NCBI GenBank assembly: GCA_027487515.1
Contig: JAIYDL010000026.1
Coordinates: 62,001 to 126,000 of the forward strand
Source: Pseudomonadota bacterium
GTDB taxonomy: Bacteria; Bdellovibrionota; Bacteriovoracia; Bacteriovoracales; Bacteriovoracaceae
Direction of reading: 5' to 3'
DNA: 64,000 nt
Within the stretch, counting starts at the first letter, position 1. Each line of letters begins with the position of its first letter. Positions 43,388-51,998 of the stretch are shown here, one piece after another. The notes below the pieces were generated by a model. That model was not told the DNA's origin, made no database searches, and worked only from the letters and a program-made list of their open reading frames with translations. The translations under genes were made by a program, and so were the position numbers.

Positions 43388-45334
43388 ATGGCGAACTCGA
43401 TAACCTATCCTGTGAAGAGCGCGGTCCGAGATGTGTCTTACCTAAAGAGCATGGACGAGTACGTCGCGATGTACGAAAAATCAGTCAAGGATCCGGCGCA
43501 GTTTTGGCTCGACGCTGCGAGGAATCTCTCGTGGTTTACTTTCCCCGAGCGGGCAGGAGAGGGTGACTTCTGGGGCATCAACCATGCCTGGTTTCTGGGA
43601 GGAAAATTAAACGCCTCCTACAACTGCCTGGACCGGCACCTCGAAGCTCGCGGAGCGAAGACGGCGATCGTTTGGGCAAAAGATTCGCCCGGCGAATACC
43701 AAAACATCACTTACAACGAAGTCTACGATCACGTCTGCCGTCTCGCGAACTTGATGAAGTTCAATGGAGTCAAAAAAGGTGATCGAGTTTGCATCTACCT
43801 GCCGATGATCCCAGAGCTCGTCTATTCGGTCTTGGCCTGTGCGAGGATCGGCGCGATCCACTCAGTCGTTTTCGGCGGCTTTAGTTCCGAATCCTTGAAG
43901 GGGCGGATCATGGACGCTGAATGCAAGTTTGTGATCACCGCCAACGAAGGTCTCCGAGGCGGCAAGACCATTCCCCTCAAGGCGATCACCGACGAAGCCG
44001 TGAAAGAAATCCCGTACGTCGAAAAAGTTCTGGTCGTTCACCGGACGACCCAGAAAGTCCCCATGGTGCCTGGGCGGGACTTAAACTACGAAGAAGAAAT
44101 TCTGCGCTACCGCCCCGTGGCCCCCTGCGAAGTCATGGACGCGGAAGACGCGCTCTTCATCCTCTATACGTCCGGATCCACCGGCAAGCCGAAGGGGGTC
44201 ATGCATACCACCGGAGGCTACCTGACTTACGCGGCCTTCACCCACAAGTACGTCTTTGACTACCACGAGCATGATGTCTTTTTTTGTACCGCCGATGTGG
44301 GCTGGGTCACCGGGCACTCCTATGTGGTTTACGGGCCCTTGGCCAACGGTGCCACCACTGTGCTCTTCGAGTCCACACCGACGTACCCCGACCCGGGTCG
44401 CTACTGGGAGGTGATCCAAGACGTGAAGGCAACGATCTTTTACACCGCACCCACGGCACTCCGAACCCTTGCGACCTACGGTGACGAGTTTGTTCAGAAG
44501 TACGACCGCTCGTCCGTTCGCATCCTCGGCTCCGTCGGTGAGCCGATCAATCCCGAGATCTGGGAGTGGTACCACAATGTCGTGGGTGACTCCCGCTGTG
44601 ACATCGTGGATACGTGGTGGCAGACCGAGACCGGTGGCATTCTAATCACACCCATTCCCGGTGTCACCCCGACGAAGCCCGGATCTGCCACGCTGCCGTT
44701 CTTCGGAGTCCGGCCCGTGATCGTGAAACCTGAAACCGGCGAGGTCCTCGAAGGGAACTCCGTCGAGGGAGCCCTCTGCCTCCGGGCCTCCTGGCCTGGC
44801 CAGGCGCGAACTCTTTACAAGGATCACGCGCGCTTCGTTGACACCTACTTCACACAGTACAAGGGTCTCTACTTCACCGGTGACGGCTGCCGTCGAGACG
44901 AGGATGGGTACTACTGGATCACGGGCCGGATTGACGACGTCCTAAACGTCTCTGGTCACCGGCTCGGGACAGCGGAGATCGAGAGTGCCCTCATGCTCCA
45001 TCCGGACGTTGCGGAAGCGGCCGTGGTAGGAGTGCCCCATGACATCAAAGGCATTGGCATCTACGCCTACGTGATCCTCTATCACGAGAGGTCTCCGGAT
45101 CCCGCTTTCCTGGAGAGCATCAAAGAAGTCGTCCGTAAGGACATCGGGCGCTTTGCTTCACCGGACTTCATCCACCTTACGGGCTCACTGCCGAAAACGC
45201 GATCGGGGAAGGTCATGCGTCGGATCCTGCGGAAAATTGCCGCCCACGAATTCGAAGGACTCGGCGACACCTCCACCCTCTCAGATCCGGCCGTCGTCGA
45301 GCGGCTCATCAGCGAACGCAAAAGCCTCAGCTAG
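43388..45334 (+). CDS. acs: Acetyl-CoA synthetase
   Basis: 648 residues, the usual length. It activates acetate to acetyl-CoA through acetyl-AMP in the cytoplasm. The adenylate motif [11 protein letters not shown] is intact, as are WWQTETGG and the C-terminal domain. The conserved Lys608 in the [11 protein letters not shown] loop is the usual acetylation target for control of activity. TGGAGG lies before the ATG. It stands alone between a divergent CarH-like regulator and a convergent transglutaminase-like gene. Confidence 0.96.
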   Translation: MANSITYPVKSAVRDVSYLKSMDEYVAMYEKSVKDPAQFWLDAARNLSWFTFPERAGEGDFWGINHAWFLGGKLNASYNCLDRHLEARGAKTAIVWAKDSPGEYQNITYNEVYDHVCRLANLMKFNGVKKGDRVCIYLPMIPELVYSVLACARIGAIHSVVFGGFSSESLKGRIMDAECKFVITANEGLRGGKTIPLKAITDEAVKEIPYVEKVLVVHRTTQKVPMVPGRDLNYEEEILRYRPVAPCEVMDAEDALFILYTSGSTGKPKGVMHTTGGYLTYAAFTHKYVFDYHEHDVFFCTADVGWVTGHSYVVYGPLANGATTVLFESTPTYPDPGRYWEVIQDVKATIFYTAPTALRTLATYGDEFVQKYDRSSVRILGSVGEPINPEIWEWYHNVVGDSRCDIVDTWWQTETGGILITPIPGVTPTKPGSATLPFFGVRPVIVKPETGEVLEGNSVEGALCLRASWPGQARTLYKDHARFVDTYFTQYKGLYFTGDGCRRDEDGYYWITGRIDDVLNVSGHRLGTAEIESALMLHPDVAEAAVVGVPHDIKGIGIYAYVILYHERSPDPAFLESIKEVVRKDIGRFASPDFIHLTGSLPKTRSGKVMRRILRKIAAHEFEGLGDTSTLSDPAVVERLISERKSLS

Positions 45335-45348
45335 TGCCCGGTCCTCTC

Positions 45349-46527
45349 TCAGCGCCGGAGGGGCCGGTAAATGTGGCGCAGGTGGGCCAATGGCATCGGC
45401 GAATTCTTGAACGTCTGTGAACGCGCGTAGTGCCACATGAAATCCGGGCGAGTTTGAGAAATCCATTCTCCCCCGATGATCGCACCTGCCGCGTTGAGTT
45501 CGATCACGTACTCGTAGCTGCGAGTTAAGAATTTCTGATGGGGAGTATTGGTCACGGGCAGCTTCGAGACAAAATTTTGGTGCCCTTGTGCCGCGAGCTC
45601 CGGAGTGTAAAACTTGAGCTCCTCTCCGTAGGTCATCGCTAGCGTGACTCGTAGGCGCCGCTCAACTTTCTGGGCCCTCTGGACGTCATCCACCGGTTCT
45701 TCACTCATCACTGTCGTTTCGTACCCCACGATCGGCTGATTCCAGACATCGTTGAACCGGTCGATGTCGGCGACGAAGCCTTTACCGTGAAGACCGATGA
45801 TGTTCGAAATGATAACGTGGAAGGCCCCGGCGTTCACGTCTCTGCAGTCGGGAGATTCGGCCAGGTCTATGTCTGGGTAGTTCCGATCCGACGGATTGTC
45901 CCGGTCGTCGGCCTCGCCCACGACCTTGCCTCTGACCTTGCAGCGCCGGCCAGCGAACGAGAACTTCTCGCCTTTGTAATTGTAAGCTTCGTGCATCGCG
46001 AGCAGGGCCTTGATGTCCGAAGCACCGATGGGCACACGCATGCCGGATTTATTAGTGTAGACGATGGGCTGCGGCTCCGGGAAGTTGATCGCCGCCTGCG
46101 CCCAGCCGTGGCAAATCCCTTCCCACCAGAGGTCTTGTGGCGAATACAGGGAGAGCGCCCGGCGAGTCAGAGTATAGTTAAAGTCATCGTTGGAGATGTC
46201 ATAGAGCTCGGCCGGCGAAAGTTGGCCCAGCTCCTCTTGATTCATCTTCTGAAGTTCTTCTTTCGTATGGAGCCGGTACCGAAAGGGCTTCGGGTCCGGA
46301 TGATTCCAGCGGTAGGCGACCCCCCCCTTATTGGAAGGCCAGTAGGTTTCCGACCAGCCTAACCGATCGTCCGCAATCCGACCTCGCTTAGGCAGCGACT
46401 TAAAGGTTGTGATCACACTCATGCCTGCGATGCTGCTGAAGTTCGACGGATGGCTTCCGTTGTCGTAGCTCTCAGCAAAGCTCGGGTCACAAGTGATCAG
46501 CAAAGAAACAAAGAAGAGAGACTTCAT
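45349..46527 (-). CDS. Secreted transglutaminase-elicitor-like protein
   Basis: 391 residues from the ATG at 46527, which has an AAAGGAG site. A signal peptide covers about 1-18. The motif WEGICHGWA with Cys139 and a later His237 (GAFHVIISN) followed by an Asp region match the catalytic triad layout of the transglutaminase-elicitor family known from oomycetes and some bacteria. This would cross-link or cleave protein amides outside the cytoplasm. Family assignment rests on these motifs only. It converges on acs with 14 bases between. Confidence 0.72.
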   Translation of the reverse strand: MKSLFFVSLLITCDPSFAESYDNGSHPSNFSSIAGMSVITTFKSLPKRGRIADDRLGWSETYWPSNKGGVAYRWNHPDPKPFRYRLHTKEELQKMNQEELGQLSPAELYDISNDDFNYTLTRRALSLYSPQDLWWEGICHGWAQAAINFPEPQPIVYTNKSGMRVPIGASDIKALLAMHEAYNYKGEKFSFAGRRCKVRGKVVGEADDRDNPSDRNYPDIDLAESPDCRDVNAGAFHVIISNIIGLHGKGFVADIDRFNDVWNQPIVGYETTVMSEEPVDDVQRAQKVERRLRVTLAMTYGEELKFYTPELAAQGHQNFVSKLPVTNTPHQKFLTRSYEYVIELNAAGAIIGGEWISQTRPDFMWHYARSQTFKNSPMPLAHLRHIYRPLRR

Positions 46528-46657
46528 GGGCGCTCCTTTTAAGTCAGACAGAGAAGGTATAACCAAGGGGATTGGTTTACTCAATGTGCTGCTAAGGAAT
46601 TTATCAATGAAGTGGTAACCCGGGGGAATGAGTCTCTCTAGCTTAAGAGGGTCAGCA

Positions 46658-47137
46658 TTAGGTCAGATTCTTAGTCTTCTCCCGTGACTCGCGCATCATG
46701 GTCTCTCTGTGACGCGTGAGCTTTTCTGTCAAACCGGCGTCGCTGGTCGCAAGAATTCTCAACGCGAGCAGAGCAGCGTTCAAGGCACCGTCGATGGCAA
46801 CGGTCGCGACCGGAATGCCCTTGGGCATCTGAACGATCGAGAGCAAACTATCCAGACCGTTGAGCGAAGTGACGTTCACAGGTACACCGATCACGGGAAG
46901 CGTGGTGTAAGCGGCGAGCATCCCCGGCAGGTGCGCGGCCCCACCAGCGGCCGCCACGATGACCTTGATTCCGTTCGCCTCGGCCCAGGTCACAAAGGTC
47001 CCAAGATCCATGGGCGTCCGATGGGCCGAGACGACCTGGTTGTGGGACTCTTCTTCGAACTCTTTGAGAAGTTCAGCCGCGGGCTTCATGACTTTCCAGT
47101 CCGAGTCACTTCCCATGACGATAGCGATGCGTTTCAT
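46658..47137 (-). CDS. purE: N5-carboxyaminoimidazole ribonucleotide mutase
   Basis: 159 residues, normal for class I PurE. It converts N5-CAIR to CAIR in purine synthesis. GSDSDWKVMKPA at 9-20, SAHRTP and AAGGAAHLPGM are all intact. The ATG overlaps the purK stop by 4 bases, so PurK and PurE are coupled as in many bacteria. Confidence 0.97.
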   Translation of the reverse strand: MKRIAIVMGSDSDWKVMKPAAELLKEFEEESHNQVVSAHRTPMDLGTFVTWAEANGIKVIVAAAGGAAHLPGMLAAYTTLPVIGVPVNVTSLNGLDSLLSIVQMPKGIPVATVAIDGALNAALLALRILATSDAGLTEKLTRHRETMMRESREKTKNLT

Positions 47138-48261
47138 AGCTGGTATTCCTTCAAAATTTTCTTACCGATGGACTTGAGGTCATGGGTTCCGTCTGCGTCG
47201 ACGACGGTTACGTGACCCATCTTGCGACCCGGTGAACTCAGCTCTTTTCCGTAGAGCTTAGGATAGGCCTTCAGCGGCAGAGACGGAAGCTTAAGTTCCT
47301 GGGTCTTCCCGGTGCTTTGTCCAAGGATGTTCACCATCACAGACGGAAGGGCCCTGACTGCCGCTGGGGCACTCGCAGGATCAGTCAGGTAGAGGGCGAG
47401 GAGATCAAACTGAGAATAGTCACTGGCCTCGAGGGTGAGGTGCTGGGAGTTGTGCGTCCGAGGCGCTCCCTCGTTGATCAGCACGCGCTGATCTGCCGTG
47501 AGGAAGAATTCGAAGTTAAAGATTCCCACGAGACCACTCTGGGCCAGGGCCCTCAGGTCCCGCTCGATCTGGGTGAAGACTTTCTCCCCCACTTCAGGAG
47601 GGTAATGAACTAAGTTACAGACACCGTTCTCTTGGACCGTCTCCACGAGGGGAAGAAGGGAGATTTGTCCGGATGGTCCTCGGAGGAATCCCTGGGCCAC
47701 TTCACGGACGATCTCGACTTTTTCTTCCGCCAGGAGGTGTGCGCCTTGGAAGTAGCGGAAGTCATTCAGGACTCGCGCCAGCTCCGCATCGCTGCCCACG
47801 ACCCGGACTCCCTTGCCGTCGTAGCCTCCCTGGCTCGCTTTGATGACGTAGGGGAACGACCATCCTTTGAGTTCCAGGAGATCCTGATCGTTCCGGATCG
47901 CCATCCAGCGCGGTGAGGGGATCCCGAGGTTTTCGTACAGCGTCCTCTGAGAGATCTTATCAGCGAAATGAGAATAGCTTTTTAAATCAGGAAAGAGGAA
48001 CCTTGCTTTGGGACCGAGGAGATCTTCGAGCTGTGCTGTCGTGTGGAATTCGTTTTCCAACGTGAACACGGAACACTCACTGCGAAAGCGCTCCTGATCT
48101 GTGGTGACGGCGAGAGGAAAAAAGGTCCGAACAGGGGACTGAGTTCCCGAACCCAGGCAGAGGAATTCCTTCCCCATGTGGTGAAGAGACTCTGCCAGCA
48201 TGAGGGCCAGTTGTCCGTCACCAATGATACCAATCTTACCTGTTGTCACGCCACTGGTCAT
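47134..48261 (-). CDS. purK: N5-carboxyaminoimidazole ribonucleotide synthase
   Basis: 375 residues with the ATP-grasp fold. It makes N5-CAIR from AIR, ATP and bicarbonate. The N-terminal IGIIGDGQLALMLA, the ATP-grasp core with KASQGGYDGKGVR and the late NEGAPRTHNSQH are typical. No clear ribosome site precedes the ATG. It opens the leftward purKE unit, divergent from purF across 119 bases with a candidate operator. Confidence 0.95.
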   Translation of the reverse strand: MTSGVTTGKIGIIGDGQLALMLAESLHHMGKEFLCLGSGTQSPVRTFFPLAVTTDQERFRSECSVFTLENEFHTTAQLEDLLGPKARFLFPDLKSYSHFADKISQRTLYENLGIPSPRWMAIRNDQDLLELKGWSFPYVIKASQGGYDGKGVRVVGSDAELARVLNDFRYFQGAHLLAEEKVEIVREVAQGFLRGPSGQISLLPLVETVQENGVCNLVHYPPEVGEKVFTQIERDLRALAQSGLVGIFNFEFFLTADQRVLINEGAPRTHNSQHLTLEASDYSQFDLLALYLTDPASAPAAVRALPSVMVNILGQSTGKTQELKLPSLPLKAYPKLYGKELSSPGRKMGHVTVVDADGTHDLKSIGKKILKEYQL

Positions 48262-48284
48262 AGTCTTTTTGTTAGGGCACGTCT

Positions 48285-48312
48285 CATTAGTGCGGCTAAT
48301 GGGTAATATTAG
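48285..48312. promoter_or_regulatory. Candidate purine operator (three ATTAG/CTAAT half-sites)
   Basis: In the purK/purF divergent gap, CATTAG-N5-CTAATG forms a 6-bp inverted repeat (48285-48301), and a third half-site ATTAG lies at 48308-48312 in inverted order to the middle one. Alternating half-sites about 10-12 bases apart are typical of a dimeric regulator that controls both directions. It differs from the enteric PurR box, so another regulator would be needed. Confidence 0.45.
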
Positions 48313-48380
48313 TAGTTCTTATTTATCTGATTGGCAAATAATTTCGTTTTTTCTATGCTGTCACCATCGAGGAGAAATGT

Positions 48381-49793
48381 ATGTGTGGGATCGTTGGCAT
48401 TACTGGTTCTAAAGATGCCAGTTCTAAAGTTCATCAGGCGCTTTTGATCCTTCAGCACCGGGGACAGGACTCAGCGGGCATCACCTCTCACGACCCACGC
48501 ACGGCCCGGTTCATGACCCACAAGGACCTGGGTCAGGTCTCGGAAGTCTTCGGTATCAAGGAGCTGGCCAAGCTCACCGGAGACATTGCCATCGGACACA
48601 CCCGGTATTCCACCATCGGGGAGATCCGGGAGTCCGATCTCCAGCCCATGATGGTGAGCTATCCCTACACGGTCGCCATGGCCCACAATGGAAACCTCTC
48701 CAACTACCATGAGCTCAAGCGCGACCTCACGACCCAGGGCCACTTTTTTACGAGCGACAATGACCTCGAGGTCCTGCTCCACCTCCTCACTCGGGAACTC
48801 TCGCAGGCCTCGGAGGGGGCTTTCTTCGACAAGCTCACCTCGGCCGTGAAGGAGATCCTTCGCACCGCTGAAGGCGGGTTTTCTGTCGTCGCGACGATCG
48901 GTGGAGAAGGCCTGATGGCCTTCCGGGATCGGTTCGGCATCAGGCCCCTGGTCTACGGAGTCAAGCGCAACGAAGACCGCACACTCAGCCACTGCTTTGC
49001 ATCCGAGACCTCCGTGCTCAACTTCCTCGGGTACCAGACCATCGGTGAGGTCGCGGCGGGGGAACTCATCCTCGTCCGTCCCGACGGGACCCTCTTGAAG
49101 AAGAATCTGACGAAGGAAGAAAAACTCCCCTGCATGTTCGAGTGGATCTACTTCGCCGGCGCTGAGAGCACCATCGAAGGCCGCAGCGTCTACGAGACGC
49201 GCCTGAACCTTGGCCGAGAACTTGCCACGAAGGTCCGGCTCGATCCCGAGGCGAAGGACATCGACATCGTCGTTCCGGTCCCGGACACTTCCCGTGCCAG
49301 CGCCATTGCTCTGAGCGAAGCGATCGGCTTACCGTACCGGGAAGTTCTCATCAAGAATCGCTACGTTCAGCGAAGCTTCATCCAAAACGGGCAGGACCGC
49401 CGGAAGATGACGGTGAACCTTAAGTTCAATGTCATCCGCGAGCAGGTCGAAGGGAAGACCGTCCTTCTCGTGGACGATTCGATCGTCCGAGGCACCACTT
49501 CTCAGAAGATCGTAAACCTTCTCAAAGAACACGGTGCCAAGAAAGTTTACCTCGCCAGCACCTGTCCCCCCATCGTCTCGCCTTGCTACTACGGCATCGA
49601 CTTCCCGACGAGCGGCGAACTCGTGGCCTCCTCGCGGTCCCGCACCGAGCTTGAGGCTTACCTCGGGGTCGCCCGAGTTTACTACAATGACATTTCCAAT
49701 CTCCACGACGCCCTCGGAGAAGTTGGGTTCTGCCGGTCTTGCCTTAACTCTGAATACCCGTATCCCGTAAGAGAGGTTCATCATGTCTCTTGA
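48381..49793 (+). CDS. purF: Amidophosphoribosyltransferase
   Basis: 470 residues, B. subtilis-type length. It makes phosphoribosylamine from PRPP and glutamine, the first step of the pathway. Cys2 directly after Met is the glutaminase nucleophile with no propeptide (MCGIVG). The PRPP loop VLLVDDSIVRGTTS is intact. The C-terminal cluster-type cysteines (for example in CRSCLNSEYPYP and CPPIVSP) suggest a [4Fe-4S] enzyme like the Bacillus one. GAGGAG precedes the ATG. purC starts 11 bases inside its end. Confidence 0.96.
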   Translation: MCGIVGITGSKDASSKVHQALLILQHRGQDSAGITSHDPRTARFMTHKDLGQVSEVFGIKELAKLTGDIAIGHTRYSTIGEIRESDLQPMMVSYPYTVAMAHNGNLSNYHELKRDLTTQGHFFTSDNDLEVLLHLLTRELSQASEGAFFDKLTSAVKEILRTAEGGFSVVATIGGEGLMAFRDRFGIRPLVYGVKRNEDRTLSHCFASETSVLNFLGYQTIGEVAAGELILVRPDGTLLKKNLTKEEKLPCMFEWIYFAGAESTIEGRSVYETRLNLGRELATKVRLDPEAKDIDIVVPVPDTSRASAIALSEAIGLPYREVLIKNRYVQRSFIQNGQDRRKMTVNLKFNVIREQVEGKTVLLVDDSIVRGTTSQKIVNLLKEHGAKKVYLASTCPPIVSPCYYGIDFPTSGELVASSRSRTELEAYLGVARVYYNDISNLHDALGEVGFCRSCLNSEYPYPVREVHHVS

Positions 49794-50727
49794 GCTCGTT
49801 CACCGCGGCTCCACGAAAGACGTCTACCGCGACGCTGACCGGTACCGTTTTCGCTTCTCGGATCGCTTCTCCGTGTTCGACTGGGGAGAGATGCCGGATC
49901 ACCTAGAGCGGAAGGGCGAAGCCCTGGCGACGTTCACGAAGGCCATCTACCGCAAGCTCGCCGCCGCCGGAGTCCGGCACCACCTGATCGAGGACCACGC
50001 TGCACCCAATGAGATCCTGGTGCGACCGTTCTCGGTCGTCCGCGATGGCTCTTCTCTTGCGGAGCGGACCAACGTCTTCCTTCCCCTAGAGGTGATTTTT
50101 CGGTTGGGCTACGCCCGAGGCTCTTCGCTCGCCAAGCGGATGAAAAATTTAGCCGACTGGCAGGCCGCCGGCCTGGACCGGGAGTATCAAGAGCTCGAGT
50201 TCTTTTCCTCACCCGTGATCGAGTTTACGACGAAGCTCGAGCGCTTCGACCGGCCCCTCACCCATCCCGAGGCCCGGGAACTCTCTGGACTCAGTGACCG
50301 GGAGTGGTCGTCGCTCCTTTCCCTCACGACGACCATCGCTTTGACACTCCAGGAGATTTTCCGAGGCCAGGACATCGAACTCTGGGATGGGAAAATTGAG
50401 CTGGCCTTAGACGAGCGGCGTGAGATCGTCCTCGTGGATTCGATTGGCCCGGATGAACTCCGTCTCACCCGTGGAGGCGCGCAGCTCTCGAAAGAGCTCA
50501 TCCGTCAGTACTACCGCCGTACGGAGTGGTACCAGTTACTAGATGCGGTGAAGGAGCAGCACGGGGTAGGGTTCAAAGATCACATCGCCCCCCCGCCGCC
50601 GCTTCCCAGTGAATTTAAAAAAACAGTCGAAGAGATGTATGTGACCCTCGCGAATCTCGTCGCGGGCGAAGCCGGGGCTGATGAAGCACTCTCTCGTGTC
50701 GTCACTCGTCTCGGGAGCTTCCTATGA
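49783..50727 (+). CDS. purC: Phosphoribosylaminoimidazole-succinocarboxamide synthase
   Basis: 314 residues, the longer form of SAICAR synthetase. It joins CAIR and aspartate with ATP. GSTKDVYRDADRYRFRFSDRFSVFD at the start is the family pattern with the phosphate loop, and ELWDGKIELALD carries later active-site residues; the DxEFG-type motif is relaxed (LVDSIGPDELRL). It overlaps purF (11 bases) and purD (ATGA). Confidence 0.9.
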   Translation: MSLELVHRGSTKDVYRDADRYRFRFSDRFSVFDWGEMPDHLERKGEALATFTKAIYRKLAAAGVRHHLIEDHAAPNEILVRPFSVVRDGSSLAERTNVFLPLEVIFRLGYARGSSLAKRMKNLADWQAAGLDREYQELEFFSSPVIEFTTKLERFDRPLTHPEARELSGLSDREWSSLLSLTTTIALTLQEIFRGQDIELWDGKIELALDERREIVLVDSIGPDELRLTRGGAQLSKELIRQYYRRTEWYQLLDAVKEQHGVGFKDHIAPPPPLPSEFKKTVEEMYVTLANLVAGEAGADEALSRVVTRLGSFL

Positions 50728-51998
50728 AGATCCTGATCCTGGGATCTGGGGGCCGCGAGCATGCCATCGCCTGGCGGCTCTCGCGGGACAGCTCAAGTTC
50801 CAAGGTCCTCGTCTGGCCCGGAAACGACGGGATGAGTGGTCCGAAGCTTGGCCTCGTCGACCGGCCCTTCGATCGCGCGACCTTCTCCTCGCTCATCGCG
50901 GAGGAGGGGATTGACCTCGTGGTTCCCGGGGCCGAGAAATTCCTCTACCAGGGTGTGGCCGACTGGTGCCAGGGGCTCGGCGTGCCGTGCTTTGGCCCTG
51001 GGGCCAGGGCCGCTTCTCTTGAGCGCTCGAAGCTCTTCGCCAAAACGCTGATGCAAGAGGCCGGCGTTCCCACGTCTCCGTTCCGCGATCTTTCGGATGC
51101 CATGGCCCGAGGTCTGGATGCAGTGAACGGGGTACTTAAAGAATTTCGGAAACCCGTGATCAAGATCTCGGGACCATCCCTCGGGAAAGGGGTCTTTGTC
51201 TGTGAATCGGCCGCTGAGGCGAGTGAAGTTCTCCTGAAGCTCGGGCAAAGCCCTCAACCAGGAATGGAAGACGGCGTGCTGGTAGAGGAGGGCGTCTCGG
51301 GTAAAGAAGTTTCAATGTTTTTCGCCTGCTCCCACGGTGCTTTCACCTACCTCGGTTCTGCGCAAGATCACAAGCGAGTGTTCGACGCCGACCAAGGCCC
51401 GAACACTGGAGGGATGGGGGCCATCGCACCCGTTCCTTGGGCGACCGGGGAATTCATCCGAGACATCGGTGACCGGTTCGTGAGGCCGACGCTCGACCTC
51501 ATGCTCAAGCGAGGCACACCATTTAAAGGTGTGCTCTTCCTCGGGCTGATGGTGGGGCCAGAGGGGACGAATCTCCTCGAGTACAACGTGCGCTTCGGGG
51601 ATCCAGAAACCCAGGTCATCCTGCCTCTTTTGGAGGGGGATCTTTCAGATTTTCTCCGCCGCTTCTCAACGCAAGACGTGACACCGGAACTCACCATCCG
51701 CTCCGCCGCTGCCGTTCACGTCGTCAAGGCCGCCCGGGGCTACCCCGGCGTCTTCGGTGCGCCGATCGAGGCCGGGCAGTTAATCACTCTTCGTCAGTCG
51801 GAGTCTGCCTCCGGGAAGCTCTTCTTTGCGGGCGTGAAGCGGACGCCGCAGGGCCTCGTGACCAACGGGGGAAGAGTCCTCGGCTTCACCGCCTGGGCAC
51901 CCACCGCTGCCGAGGCGATCCGAGACTGCTACGCGCTCCTCCCGAGCGGGGAATTCGAGGGAGAACACTTCCGTCGTGACATCGGGCGGAGCCTATGA
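50724..51998 (+). CDS. purD: Phosphoribosylamine-glycine ligase
   Basis: 424 residues, ATP-grasp. It makes GAR from phosphoribosylamine, glycine and ATP. GSGGREHAIAWRL at the start, GPSLGKGVFV in the ATP loop and LLEYNVRFGDPETQ near the metal site are intact. Start overlaps purC and end overlaps the purN-purL gene, both by ATGA. Confidence 0.96.
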   Translation: MKILILGSGGREHAIAWRLSRDSSSSKVLVWPGNDGMSGPKLGLVDRPFDRATFSSLIAEEGIDLVVPGAEKFLYQGVADWCQGLGVPCFGPGARAASLERSKLFAKTLMQEAGVPTSPFRDLSDAMARGLDAVNGVLKEFRKPVIKISGPSLGKGVFVCESAAEASEVLLKLGQSPQPGMEDGVLVEEGVSGKEVSMFFACSHGAFTYLGSAQDHKRVFDADQGPNTGGMGAIAPVPWATGEFIRDIGDRFVRPTLDLMLKRGTPFKGVLFLGLMVGPEGTNLLEYNVRFGDPETQVILPLLEGDLSDFLRRFSTQDVTPELTIRSAAAVHVVKAARGYPGVFGAPIEAGQLITLRQSESASGKLFFAGVKRTPQGLVTNGGRVLGFTAWAPTAAEAIRDCYALLPSGEFEGEHFRRDIGRSL

